Position numbers and translations under genes: made by a program
Shown here: positions 1 to 12,528 of the stretch, one piece after another
How the letters are laid out: the number at the start of each line of letters is the position of its first letter
Numbering within the stretch: the first letter of the stretch is position 1
Source of the DNA: Lepidonotus clava
Lineage: Eukaryota > Annelida > Polychaeta > Phyllodocida > Polynoidae
Length of the DNA stretch: 64,000 nucleotides
Assembly (NCBI GenBank): GCA_936440205.1
Contig: OW387133.1
Location: 70,990,374-71,054,373 of the forward strand
Direction: 5' to 3'
The notes under the pieces: model-generated
Seen by the model: only the letters and a program-made list of their open reading frames with translations
The model's database searches: none
Told to the model about the DNA's origin: nothing

Positions 1-1735
1 ATTTTTGACCGTCCACTAGCCATGCAACATAAGCCTATCAAAATCCCATATCACGAGCCATTAGTTTAAACGAACCCCTCCCACCTCAGGACTGTTAACT
101 TTGAAAAAGAAACATCTGGATGTGAATAATGAATGAGATAAGCCGTATACTTAAGTCATCATCACATTTACTGAGTTATATCTTAATGTTTGGGGTCAGT
201 TTTGGCAGGGGTCGTGAGCAAATACACTCAAATGGGATTTTTTTTTCTTTTAAGCGTATTTTCTGGTGTTTAAAACTCTGAAAAAGATACCCGGAGACGG
301 AGTGCCCCCCGTAAGATCGTCTCCCCTCCCGAGTCTGGGTCCAGCACGACATTGTTCTATTAATTCGTGCCGTCGACAAGTCATTGGTACAAACCAGCCC
401 CCCCCCCCCCCCCACACTACATCCCCGCCCCTTGAGAGGAACAACTAACACAAAAGGAAATGCTCTGAGAAGAACTTTTAATAATTTTGATTAAATTATT
501 GTTTGTCATCATGTTTAAAAAGCATCAATGATACAGACATGTACACGTGTGATAATGTTACAACATGTAGATCTACTGATAGAATAATGCATATTCAAGC
601 GTGTACATTCTCGTTGTGTTCGTGTGTAAATACATCTACAATGATGTTAATATGAGCGAATCACCTACTTAAATTTCTGCAAAATAAGCGAAAATATTTT
701 AGTACCGGTACCGTAAGTAATTTGCGCGAAATGGCCCGGAATCTAAGTCATACATTAATCCACATTATATATTGTCAGATATAATTACGTCTATGTTAAT
801 TCCTTTATTCAGGCCTACAATAGGGAATCACGAATGCAAGGTCCGGTTAGTTATAGTATATATATCTGAATGGTTATCAGATGACTACTAGTCTAGCATT
901 ATTTTCATGAAATTGTTAACCTCGCAATGCAGCCGTCATCGGCCTCATAACATTTTCGGAATAAATATAAGCTAACATATGTCACAAATCGGTTTGCTGT
1001 GATAAGAATCTCCATGAATTTTACTTAAAAAATGTCGTTGGTGTTATTTCACCATGATGTCACTACTTCGTGTGACAAATGGAATCACTACTAATGGAAA
1101 CACTTATCATTACACACATCAGCCAGTGGTTAGCCTAATTAGGTACGAGAATATGGGCCTTACTACCTCAACGGCCCATGGGAAAGGACACATAGATGTA
1201 TCTTGCAGCCCAGGCAGGAAGCAACTCCTCTTAGAGAATTGTTACGAAAAAAAGTTGAACCCGTTTCATAAGGTTTCTATACATATTTTCCATTTGACGG
1301 TGGCAAAATAATATTATGGTAACAGCCATAACTGTGCATCATATATACACGTATTAATTGGAAACATTTGTTTCTGTGTAAAAGTATAAAATATTATACA
1401 ATTATTACATATGAGCAGCTGATGAGCATACACGAACTACGTATAAACAACGAGCGTATAACTATAATACTTTTTGATATAAATATAAGTCTATTTACAA
1501 TATTGAGAAATCTATGAGAGATCATTCAGTTGTTCTTAAAGACGCACAAATTTGTATACACTTCCTTTGAGAGGTATAGTACCAATACCACTCTGAATGT
1601 GAACCAACATTATGATAAATGTAATAGCTTTATACAACGTCTTCATTTTAAAAAAGACCAACACATTCTGATAACACATCGTCCATGGATATAGTATATA
1701 CACACATTGTAGGAATATAGTTGACCATTGAGCAA
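1..1735. other. AT-rich intergenic sequence
   Basis: No convincing gene. The region is AT-rich with a short poly-C run near 400-413. The open frames here (60-91 codons) lack coding character and splice context. It lies downstream of the minus-strand LRR/EF-hand gene. Confidence 0.5.
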
Positions 1736-1741
1736 TTTATT
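1736..1741 (-). other. Polyadenylation signal of the LRR/EF-hand gene
   Basis: The minus strand reads AATAAA here, about 140 bases past the TGA of the minus-strand gene that ends at 1881. That distance suits a short 3' UTR. The assignment rests on position alone. Confidence 0.45.
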
Positions 1742-1880
1742 CACAATCGTCTATCTTAAATTGTACACAAAGCGCAGTTCGACATAAAGGTATGCCCGGA
1801 ACGAACACCTAAATTTACATGCATGCATTAAATGGGCAGTTCTTTTCTAAAGTTGATTAAGCGGTTCTTCAAGTTCATCT

Positions 1881-4800
1881 TCATTTGACTGCCACCTCTG
1901 TTTTCGACTTGCTTCCACCGGGGCCGGGTGCTGGGTTTTCTTTGTACATCATTAACTCGGCCGCTGCCCGGTCCATCTTCTGTTTCTCACGCTTGATCAG
2001 GGCTGTGCCCTGCATCAGTTCGCTAAATTGCAATAGAAAAATGATCATTTTGATACTAACATACATCATAAAAAAAACTTCCTTTAATTTTTAAACATAT
2101 ACACACATGATAGATAATTATATATTGCCTCCTTATGGATTTGTCTACATTTTGTCCAAGTATTGACTTGAGGAGATTTATTTTGGATTTACACTGTCTA
2201 CTGTTGCAAGATGCTTTATATTCACAGTGGGTCTCAACATGTTTTTCATTGATACTAAGCCCCACCCCCCCTTTTTTTAATATGGAAAAAGATGATTCAG
2301 AGAGACACAGTATCACATCCACCTTAGACCGTTTACACTAGCACCTACAATACCATACAGAAATATATACATGTACTACAAAGTTTTAAAAAATATGCTC
2401 TTACCTATATTCAATTGTTCCACTTTTATCTGCATCCAGTTCGTCCAACAACGTATCTAGTTGTTTCTATAAGGTTATGGAAATACAATGATGATAATTA
2501 TAGTAAATGATAGTTCAATGCATTAATCATAATGAGCATATGACTTTGCATTAACTAAAGCATGCCTCCGATGAAACTAGATGAAGTAGCTTTATTGATG
2601 AAACTTACACCACCTGACTGAATGCATCTTGTCAGTAAGGTATTGTAACTACCAAGACTTGATCTTTATGGTTATACAGCAGGCTCATTCTCTTTTTAAT
2701 TCTGATCGTATATTTTATACTACTTACACTCGTCAGTCTCAGACCGAAGTCCTTGAGCCCGTACTTGAGCTCCTCCAGGGTGACGTCCCCACTGCCGTCC
2801 TTGTCCATCTGGTTGAAAAGGTCCTCCATACGGTCGGCGTTCTCCGTCAGGAACCGGTCAAACACCGCCAGCACCGTGGTGTTAATCTGGTGGGAGCGAT
2901 TAGAGAATGTTAGGTCCCTTCTAAAAATTAATTCCGAACCATTAAGAGGCAATCGAATGGAACTAAGCGACACATTTGGAAACAAAAACAACTAGAGAAA
3001 TATGTTTCAAGATATTAATGTGGGTGGTAAGGCCATGAAATCTGCCTAAAACTCACTTGATTTCTATTAGAATGGTGTATTTCTTTGCGCTGTACAAAGG
3101 ATTTGTAGACAAAACTTTTTCATGTGGATCCGCATTAATTGGCAGAGGAAAATACTTACATATAATTACTTCAATGATGTTCAAGCTTGTTTCATTACAA
3201 TTGTTATCCTATAATTATGCCTGCCATAGACTTAGACGTATTGGACTAATACAAAAAGCCCATGTTTGAAGGCTTGGAAATACTTAACAGGTAATACTGT
3301 TGAAGATAGGTATATTTTATGCTGATTTCAAAATGAGTAAAATTAAGAAAACGAAGTGAAACAAACACCAAGAAGGCATTCGCTAGAAAAATTCGATAAA
3401 ATTAAAATAATGCAAACTAAAAAGAAAATTTTGAACTATGAGGTGTGTGAAAAAAAAACATGCAAATAAGTACATAGTGACAATGTTAACAGTTCTTAAA
3501 ATCAAGAATCTCATTACAAATAAAATTGTGCATCAATAAGAATAAATTAGTGTGTATGACGCCATGACAACATTTTCCTTGATAAATATTGAAATGCAGA
3601 TTACATACACGACTGGTTATGTTGAAAAGAAATGTAAACAATTTAAAATCTATATGGATTGGAAATTCTAAATTTGTAATTTATCCATTCAACAATGACT
3701 ACCTGTAACAGGAGAGAATGATTTCTACCCTAGGTAGAAGGAAAAACAATCAATTGCCACTGATTATATTAAACTATATTATTTCCATTCTCATAACAAA
3801 AATCAATATGAGCATGGGCGTATCCTGGTCAGAACCTACAATTCGGATCATATAAGATTTCAAAACAACTCTGTTCTAGGTCCGGCATCTTAGTGAAATG
3901 ATTTATAATGGAAATTTGAAGTATTTGTATGATCGAGTGTACGCCCGTCAGTTTTGATGTTATGATAGCTAGGTCGATGCCATGACAATTTACTCTGGAG
4001 TAGGTATGACCATGCAGTAATACTTCTGAAAAATATCTAGTAATTAGGTCTTTAGCTGCCACAATGGATGTATTTTGATAATCATAATAATTCTTTTGCG
4101 TCATGATTGTGTTGTTTTTTAAAATCAATTTTTCTTAGGCTTTGCTTACCCTGGACTGTTGCGGGGGGCCTGTGGTCGCCATGATCATGATGTCACGTGA
4201 TTCTTGGAGGTCTTTGACAAACGTTAACAGATGTGGCACCATTGTTAGATCCTATAATGTTTGTGACATGAAATCTCAGATTAATTCACAAAAATATCTA
4301 TTATGTTAGGAAATACCTACATATAAATATCTAGGTTTCAAAAGCACTTCTAATCCTTATGTCTATATGGGCTTTGTAGCTGTGATTCTAATCTGTGAGT
4401 TGTTAGCGACATACAATATGTGGTTATAAGAATGAGTAAAATATTGAAATATTGAATGCAATCGGAACAATCCCCAGTTTGATATAGAGGTCCACCGTGA
4501 CGAACCTAAATATATGCTATTCTTCAAATCCATACTAGTGCACTTTTTCATAGTGCAAAGTAAAGGTATCAGTAGCTCCCAATTTATTCTGTTTACCTAC
4601 CATTGTATTTTCCACGCCCAACAGTTTGAGCCTTGGATGTGCGGCCGCGCCCTTCAGAATGGCCTCAACTCCATCTGCCCCCATTGGGTTTAAGCCCAGC
4701 TGTAAACCATTGAGGAAAGTTTTATCATGAGTTAAGATGAGGTTTAGAATAATTGATAAAGCATACTTGCATAAATCTGTGGATATTTAAAGTTTTCAAG

Positions 4801-7800
4801 TAGGATGCGCGACAAATTAGTGATAACAAAATTGAATATATCATAAGTTAAAATGTGTGTTTTTTGAAACTATGATATCACTTTGTTCATATATACAAGT
4901 TACGTGTGCAAGCTTTACTGTCTTTTATTATAAATACAAAAAAGTTAACCGAATAACAAAGATTTCTTACCAGTAATGTTTCGAGACCAATGTTTTTTGC
5001 CAACGCTTTCCCAAGAACTTTAGCACCTTCGGGATTCATACGGTTATTGCTGAAAAGGTATAATATATGGTAAATTAACACAAATATCTATCTGAATTTT
5101 ATTAACCAAGTGTCTAGCTTGAAGTGTGTTTAATATTAAATAAATTGACCAAAATTAATAACATTAGACAAAATCAAAATACATACATAGCAACATCCAA
5201 TTAATCACTTGAGGTTTGGAAAAGCAGTCATATTTCTAACGTACCTCAAATCAAGAACCTTTAATGTTTTATTGCTCTTCAGGGCGTTTGCTAATGCAAC
5301 TGTTCCCGTGTAGGAAAGGCCGTTCCACGAGAGATCAAGGATTTCTAAAGCTGTGTTTTTCTGGAAAAGAGAGATCGACGTAGGAAATTGATAGAATCCT
5401 TTTACAAAAAAACGATTGTTTAAAGAGGTACAATGTCATTACAGTAGGCAGATATTCTTTGACCGAATTACGTTGGATACAAAAAGAGACAAAATATCGA
5501 TTGGACCTGGAATAGTAAAGAAGTAAAGTTGTAACTTACAGCTAAAGCTTTGGCGATTGCAACGCCTCCTTTCTCTCGTATACAGTTCCAACTGAGGTCC
5601 AGGTCTGCTAACCCAATGTTGAGGGCCTGAAAAACATAAAGTGCACCATTTCTCTAAAACAATACAAAGTGGTCCAGATAATACTTAATCCTCAGGTGTG
5701 TAATTAACCATTTTTTGGGGGTTTTGTTGTTGTTATTTCATTCTATGTGTAATTTCTTAAACACAACGGTACCATCATAATAAAGAGAATTCGATCATTC
5801 TGATAGCATTGTCATAACTGTCATACTCACAATTCCTTGAGCGAGGAAAATACCTCCGACTTCCCCGAACTTGTTGTGGCTTAGATCCAAACATGAGAGC
5901 GACATGTTGTTTTTCAATGATTCAGCTATTCTTTTGGCGTCCTGGTCCGATAACTGGTTACCTATTGTAAATGACAAGTTTCGAGAACGAAATTATAATA
6001 TTTTATCCTCTTCATCATATCAGGGTATATTTTCCCCAAATTTGAAATTGCTACGGATAGATTCTAAATATCAGCAATCCTGAGTTGCCCAGCGACTTTA
6101 CCGGCGATTCTCCCAGTCGCCCGTCGCTCAGCAAGGGTAAAATCGCTTAGTGGGTATGGCCCTTTATAGTTTGTCAAAGACCTCCAAGATGTATATGTAT
6201 ACTGTAACTTTAGCCAGGACAACGGCTGTTATTATAATATTCCGCACAATACCAATCGTCTTCATTGCCATCAATAAATCATCACGTATAACAATGTTAC
6301 AATCAATTCACCTAACCTTGTAAAGATAGTGTTTTCAATGTGGTATTTGATTCCAGCATCTCTGCCATTTTCTCTGCTCCCTCTGACCGTATAAAGTTGT
6401 TGGAAACGTTCTACAAGAGAACGAAAGTGAAATCTTGTCCTTAGTAATAGGCTATTGCCCTGATTAAATGAAGGTTGGCCCCCACGACCAATCATTTGTT
6501 TTATTCAGGGAAATCTTTTTAAACGACAAATCCTTGCGGAAGCGTAAAATCAATTTCCCATTGGAAGGAATGTGTCTAGGGAGGGTGAAATTTAATGTAG
6601 TCGAATATAAATATAGTCAAGTACTAAACTCATATATTACATAAAGTACATCTTACACGGTAAGATAATAATCATATTCATTATTCAATTCTCTAGTGAT
6701 TTAAAATTATAGTTGAATGAAGCCGCCTAGTATCTATACTAATACTTACCAGGTTGACTATGAACATATTTTCCTTGAGTGTGTCGGCCAGGGCTGCGGC
6801 ACCTGACCCTTCAATGTAGTTGTCACTGAGGTCTATCTCTTCACACACTGTGTTTTTCTGCCAGAAAGAGTAATTATTTCATTAACAATTCAAAACATAT
6901 AGTGACAATTTAACTATTATACAAGATCAAGTATGTTGGGTTCTAAAGAACCCAAAAGCTCCGTCTTATCCACCTTGTTCAACAACAGTTGAAAGAGAGG
7001 GAAAGGGAAAGGGAGAGGGAAGGGGAGAGGAAGAGGGAGACGGAGAGAGATTTATTGCCATGACAATGCCATGACATCCCCATGACATCCCCATGATGAT
7101 GCCATGACATTGCCATGACATCCCCATGACATTGCCATGACAGTGCCATGACAGTGCCATGACAATGCCATGACAGTACCATGACAATGCCATGATATTG
7201 CCATGACAGTGCCATGACATCCCCATGACAATGCCATGACATTGCCATGACAATGCCATGACAGTACCATGACATTGCCATGACAGTGCCATGACAATGC
7301 CATGACATTACTATGACAATGCCATGATATTGCCATGACAGTGTCATGACAGTGCCATGACATTGCCATGACAATGCCATGATATTGCCATGACAGTGCC
7401 ATGACATTGCCATGACAGTGCCATGACATTGCCATGACAATGCCATGACATTGCCATGACAGTGCCATGACATTGCCATAACAATGCAATGACATCCCCA
7501 TGACATTGCCATGATGATGCCATGACATTGCCATGACATCCCCATGACAATACCATGACATTGCCATGACAATGCCATGACATTGCCATGACATTACCAT
7601 TTCAATGCCATGACAGTGCCATGACATTGCCATGACATTGCCATGACATTGCCATGACATTGCCATGATGATGCCATGACATTGCCATGACAATGCCATG
7701 ACAATGCCATGACATCCCCATGATGATGCCATGACATCCCCATGACAATGCCATGACATTGCCATGACAATGCCATGACAGTACCATGACAGTGCCATGA

Positions 7801-10800
7801 CATTACTATGACAATGCCATGATATTGCCATGACAGTGCCATGACATCCCCATGACATTGCCATGACATTGCCATGACATTGCCATGACATCCCCTTCAC
7901 CCCTTTACCCCCTTACCCCAATACAGCATGGATTGAGAGTCTGAGCTCATTTGTGTTTGGAGATTGTATTGGTAATATGCAAATTTATTCAATATGGCCG
8001 CCCCCAGTGGGTGATGGGGGCATTCTCGACCTACTTTCATTCTATTTTTAGAATATTATTATGACATCATCTCGTCAATCTCCAGATACAGACTTATTTA
8101 TGCAAATTTCTACACTCTTAAGGCATTTCCTATGAGGACAGCATCACTCTCCAAGCAGTTTCTCTATTTCAGAAATAGCACAGTGTCTCCCCCCCCTACT
8201 TTTTAACACTAACGTCTATGGGATTTGGGACAACTTATAACTCCGATATATCGGACTATCGACGTTATCCACTGGACGAAAACGGAGAATAAGGGGAGAT
8301 ACAGGCTTGACTGCAGTAGTTCAGTGCACGTAAGAGTGATCGCTAATAAAACGAACGCCTTGAGTAATGTAATGTTGACCTTACCTCTAGGATTTGGCAA
8401 ATAAATGCTACTCACCGGCGTTTTAAGTCTATTTGCAAAGTCATTTCAGATAAAAGAACCTTAATGTGTGTTTGTAGACGAAAACTTAGTCTGTGTGTAA
8501 AGACACATGTAAACTGCATTGTTGAGTTTTGTTTGTGAATGTGATAGAAAATACACATGTTGCATTCCTTTGACCAAAGATTGTGGATAAGAGGTGCACT
8601 TGAAAGACAGAAGCAGTTTGTGTATAGTGAAATATGACCAAAAGAATCTCACCCTGCTAGTGCCAACTTTCTGTTGTAAAAGAATACCAGTCTCGTAAAT
8701 ATATTCCTTCGTTGCATCATCTTACTTGATACATATTAAAGATATGATTACAAAATATTTTATTTTGATTAGTGCTTATAATAGGTATCGCTCAACCCAT
8801 CAGTTCTCAAATTATTCATCTAATTTAAGCACATACACATATATCAACAACGATATCATGACTATTTTAGAACACACGTTGGTGTTCTCCGGTATAATTC
8901 CACCTGAAATCCACCTACAGGTAGCGTGACGGCAATCGCCATTAGTGATAATCAGATAATCCGCTGTTTGTGCTATCAGAATAACGTATAATCAATCAAT
9001 TGATAGATTTTGGATGAGACAAAGAGATTGTGGAGTCACAATCCTACTTGCAGGGCACTAGCCAAAATGCACTATGATTATCTCAAAGTTCTGAATCATA
9101 GTATAAAGCTATTCGACAAAAGAAGTCAGTAGTTCCAACTGTTGACGGGGACATTCCTTCATAATGTTACTATATTTTGGGCCATTATCAATTGGGGGGA
9201 GGGAGGTGCTTTGGTGCATGGAGAAATTGTAATGTCACTTTTTACTTAACTCATGTCACATCTTGAATTCACATAGACTATTTCATCTCGTTTATATTTT
9301 TCACTCATGTCTCTAAAATCCCCATGTCACATATATGTCGATTTGACAATGTCGCCGTGTTTGATTCAAGTGCATAGGGCCCTCTGAATCAATAAAATGG
9401 AAAGCACGGCCTATAACTCTTCCAAATAATTGATTTGGTCATCACCAATTGAAGAATGAATTATGTACATACAGAAGACAAAAGGAAGATAATTGTATTC
9501 TTATGTTTCAAGAGTCACGGGCCTACCTTGAGGGCCTGGGCGAGCGGTCTAGTGCCGTCTCCGCCCAGGTAATGGTGTCTCATCCTCAGGTTTCCTTCTC
9601 CCATGTTACGTAAAAGGTAGGTCACTGGCACTATGCCTGAAGTAATAAAGGGGATAGTCTGTAGTCTAGTTAAAAGAAAAGACCTTTTGCACTGTTGATA
9701 ACTGGAGCCATTCTTTATTTAAAACTGGATACAATTTTGCAGATCAGTTCAAACTTGATAAGGCCTTAAAACTTTCTGAAAAACTTATGAACCATTTTCG
9801 CCCCTATAAATTACTATTATTGTTGGAAATCATAGAAATCATAGTTTACATCGATCGTATTCTAGTATCAAAATTAGGTCAACCTCAAAGTAGTGATACA
9901 AGAATGACTCACCTTTCTTTTGGCATTTCTCTTCGTAGAACAGTGCACCCGTTGCATCGACCAATGATTCTTGATCTGTGAGGTAATAATGAATTGAAAA
10001 TAATTTGAACTAGTCATTTGACGAAATACTTATTTTACTGGTCATGGTATTCTGAACTATAAAGCTACAAAATACATTAGATTGGCATAATTCAGGAATG
10101 GCATAATGATGAAAAGTGATGGATTTAGGTAAGAGCATCTTTACACACGTAATCTGTACAATTATACGACGATCAGTATTGATTTCAGAGTGTACAATTC
10201 TTGTTAGCAATGCGAAAATAAATACAGAACACGTTGAGTGTACCTGTACTTTTTATATTTGAATGTTTAATAGAAAAAACCTACTTAGGCAAAGTGGGTA
10301 TTTGTAGGGGGAGTGAGTGAGGCTGCGTGGGGTCGGGTGAGCGGGGGCAGTCCTGACATTTGGTGGATACTTAGACTAAACAAAGATGGAGAAACGATGG
10401 ACCCCCATTTTTCTGAATCATTGATTCATCCTGGAATTTACCTCCATTTCCAGCTGCCACTGATATCCCTCAATTAAGACTCACATTGCTTTCGGTGGAG
10501 TTTGCTTTCGGTAGAGTTTCCCATGTATTTTTACCATATGTTTTTACACATAGATTAGAAGATTTTAATCAGGCTTGTTAGAACGGCAGTACCGATGCCA
10601 ATAGTTATCATAGAAGTACAACATGCACCATCATATACATGAATATACACTTTTAGTCTCAGCGTTATAACTGAATAAGCCCGGTTCAGAAAACTATATG
10701 GGAAAGAATTATAGAAGTATTCTCTGTAGATTACAGGCAGGAACGCCATATATATGTTCCAGATAATATGCTTCATGTGTAATTGATTAACACAAAGCTA

Positions 10801-12528
10801 TCTATAGCCCGCTTACAACCATTATGATCTATGCCACGCCACGAGGTCTGTAAATAGTTAAGGCTCATTGACAATTATTTAGTATAGGTTTGATATAATT
10901 TTCTGACATAACTTTTCATATCTAAAAAAAGTAGTAGAATGAATATACATGGCTTTGTATCAGAACGTAACTTTTGTTATCAGGCGTAATTATGAAGGGA
11001 AGGAAGTCAACCGCCACCTGGATTCATCACACATTGGAATTAGAGACAAAAATGTTCATTTGGTTGAAGTTACCCTATACATATTACAATAGAATAGCAT
11101 TTAATAACTCATTCCTTTGTACGATATAAAGATTATAGACAGAGAGAAGCGCATGTGTTTGCAAATCAGCTAAATTTGTGTTCATGATGATAATGATAGG
11201 TCTAATCAGCAATTTTTCAGCTATATCGAGACCAACTCTGGTTTTTGACTACAGGTCAATGCTCGAATCTACGGGGTGAGAACGATGGCAAGGTGAGGTG
11301 GTCGGTGTAACAGGCCCAGGCCCAGGCTAGAACGCTGTTTGCCGGCATTCGAGGTGAGAACCCAAGCCACTTCACCATCACGCCCCACTAAATTTGTGTT
11401 CATACTTTCATTGTAATATTAATTATGAGAATGTATATTGCAGACACCACGATATAACCCAGGCTTATGTGCAATTCGCCCAAAGACGAATGATTAACAG
11501 GTTCTCAAAAGCCCCCTCCTCGACTCTTCTTAAAGCCCTATAGATCCGTCAGAGTACCTATGCGACTCGCAAATTTCAATTTTGAACTGGAATCATAATC
11601 GTATATATATAAACAGATAGACACCGAGTTGCTTCTAATGGTATGAGGCAACCCCGTCTTTGCACGTTTGGCTTATTTCTATCGTCACGCGAACGTCTTT
11701 GCTATGGTACAATTGAGTATGTACAGGTATAGTTAAGGCATCCTTCATACAGGCTGTAATGTTAGGTCAACTGTTGTGTGATTATGTGGGATGGTATATT
11801 GTACAAAGTTTAAACAGCAGTCCATTGTCTGCCATAATATAGAAACTCACCCGACAAGAAAAGGGGGATCCACCATGGTTTGGAAGAGGAAGTCGAATCA
11901 GTTTAAATTATAACATTCAGCTATACAAATGTAGGCCCTATAATTATGTTTGTCAAATTTAAGTGTAGATTTTTTACCTTTGATGCATAGCTTATAATAT
12001 ATATGCATTACTTCTTGTCTTGTTTTTCTAACGGCTTATCATTACCATAATGACAGGAAACTGAAAGCACAGTATTGGTATCATCTAGGTATATTCTATT
12101 ACACCTATGCGCATGATAATGAATATTACTACGCAGTAAAAACTGACATAACACTATCGGACAACAAAATGGTGGAAATTAGCCAATAAAAAAACTGTTG
12201 TCTTACCTGGTGGGAAATCCTCTTCTAAATCGGTATCATACTCGTCTGAGGCTACAGCTGGTCCCTCACTCCACTCGTGTACCGTCGGGCGGCGGTTGGC
12301 CAGTCGGCGGTGGCGGAACCTCTCTGTAACCTCCGGCTCTGGTTCTTCCTCACTGGAGGACGAGGAGGACTCCTCTCCAGCGTCCTCGGCCTCCCCACTG
12401 GGGCCCACGTGAGCCTCTGGATGAGAGCGGACAGAAGTTAAAAAGACACCGGAAGTGGATCCGATTGTTGAGGGCATGCGTACTGGCCCGGGGGGTGGGG
12501 CCGAATCAGGGGTGTCGTTGGAGGCCAT
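1881..12528 (-). CDS. LRRC74A-like: Leucine-rich repeat / EF-hand protein, LRRC74A-like, 14 exons, complete
   Basis: Exons in transcript order: 12207-12528, 9913-9975, 9527-9636, 6750-6857, 6317-6410, 5831-5961, 5540-5626, 5245-5360, 4971-5049, 4601-4699, 4150-4251, 2728-2886, 2405-2466, 1881-2022. All joins use GT-AG and keep frame: 1674 nt, 557 residues plus TGA. Residues 1-107 are acidic, Ser-rich and disordered, with the motif YDTDLEEDF. The stretch GIVPVTYLLRNM (about 129-140) resembles the LRRC74 family signature. About 145-435 is a run of RNase-inhibitor-type LRRs, roughly one per exon (LDLSWN, LDLSHN). EF-hand loops are at 465-476 (DKDGSGDVTLEE) and 501-512 (DADKSGTIEYSE), both with the expected acidic positions. 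The C-terminal tail is short and Lys/Pro-rich. Probably a cytosolic protein-binding scaffold able to bind calcium; cellular role unknown. The start is the first ATG of the GC-rich first exon. Confidence 0.9.
6990..7051. repeat. GA-rich purine tract beside the minisatellite
   Basis: About 60 bases of almost pure purine (GAAAGAG, GGGAGAGG words) directly next to the 11-bp minisatellite in intron 3 of the LRR/EF-hand gene. Purine tracts often border unstable satellites. Confidence 0.7.
7056..7895. repeat. 11-bp minisatellite, about 76 copies
   Basis: Tandem variants of CCATGACATTG (also CCATGACAATG, CCATGACAGTG, CCATGACATCC) cover about 840 bp inside intron 3 of the LRR/EF-hand gene. Because 11 is not a multiple of 3 and the unit has no stop on the minus strand, all three minus frames stay open for long stretches, up to 282 codons. 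They read as an 11-residue peptide repeat like MSWHCHGNVMA. I treat these frames as artefacts of the repeat, not genes. Confidence 0.95.
7896..9526. other. Intron 3 remainder of the LRR/EF-hand gene
   Basis: AT-rich intronic sequence between the minisatellite and coding exon 3. No exon, RNA gene or clear mobile element was seen. Confidence 0.6.
9976..12206. other. Intron 1 of the LRR/EF-hand gene
   Basis: A 2.2-kb AT-rich intron between coding exons 1 and 2. I see no additional in-frame exon or recognisable repeat. Confidence 0.6.

Noticed and set aside
6966-7900. Several overlapping minus-strand open frames up to 282 codons with MSWHCHGNVMA-type repeats
   Set aside because: They are the three frames of one 11-bp tandem repeat inside an intron; no splice or start context and no non-repeat coding sequence.
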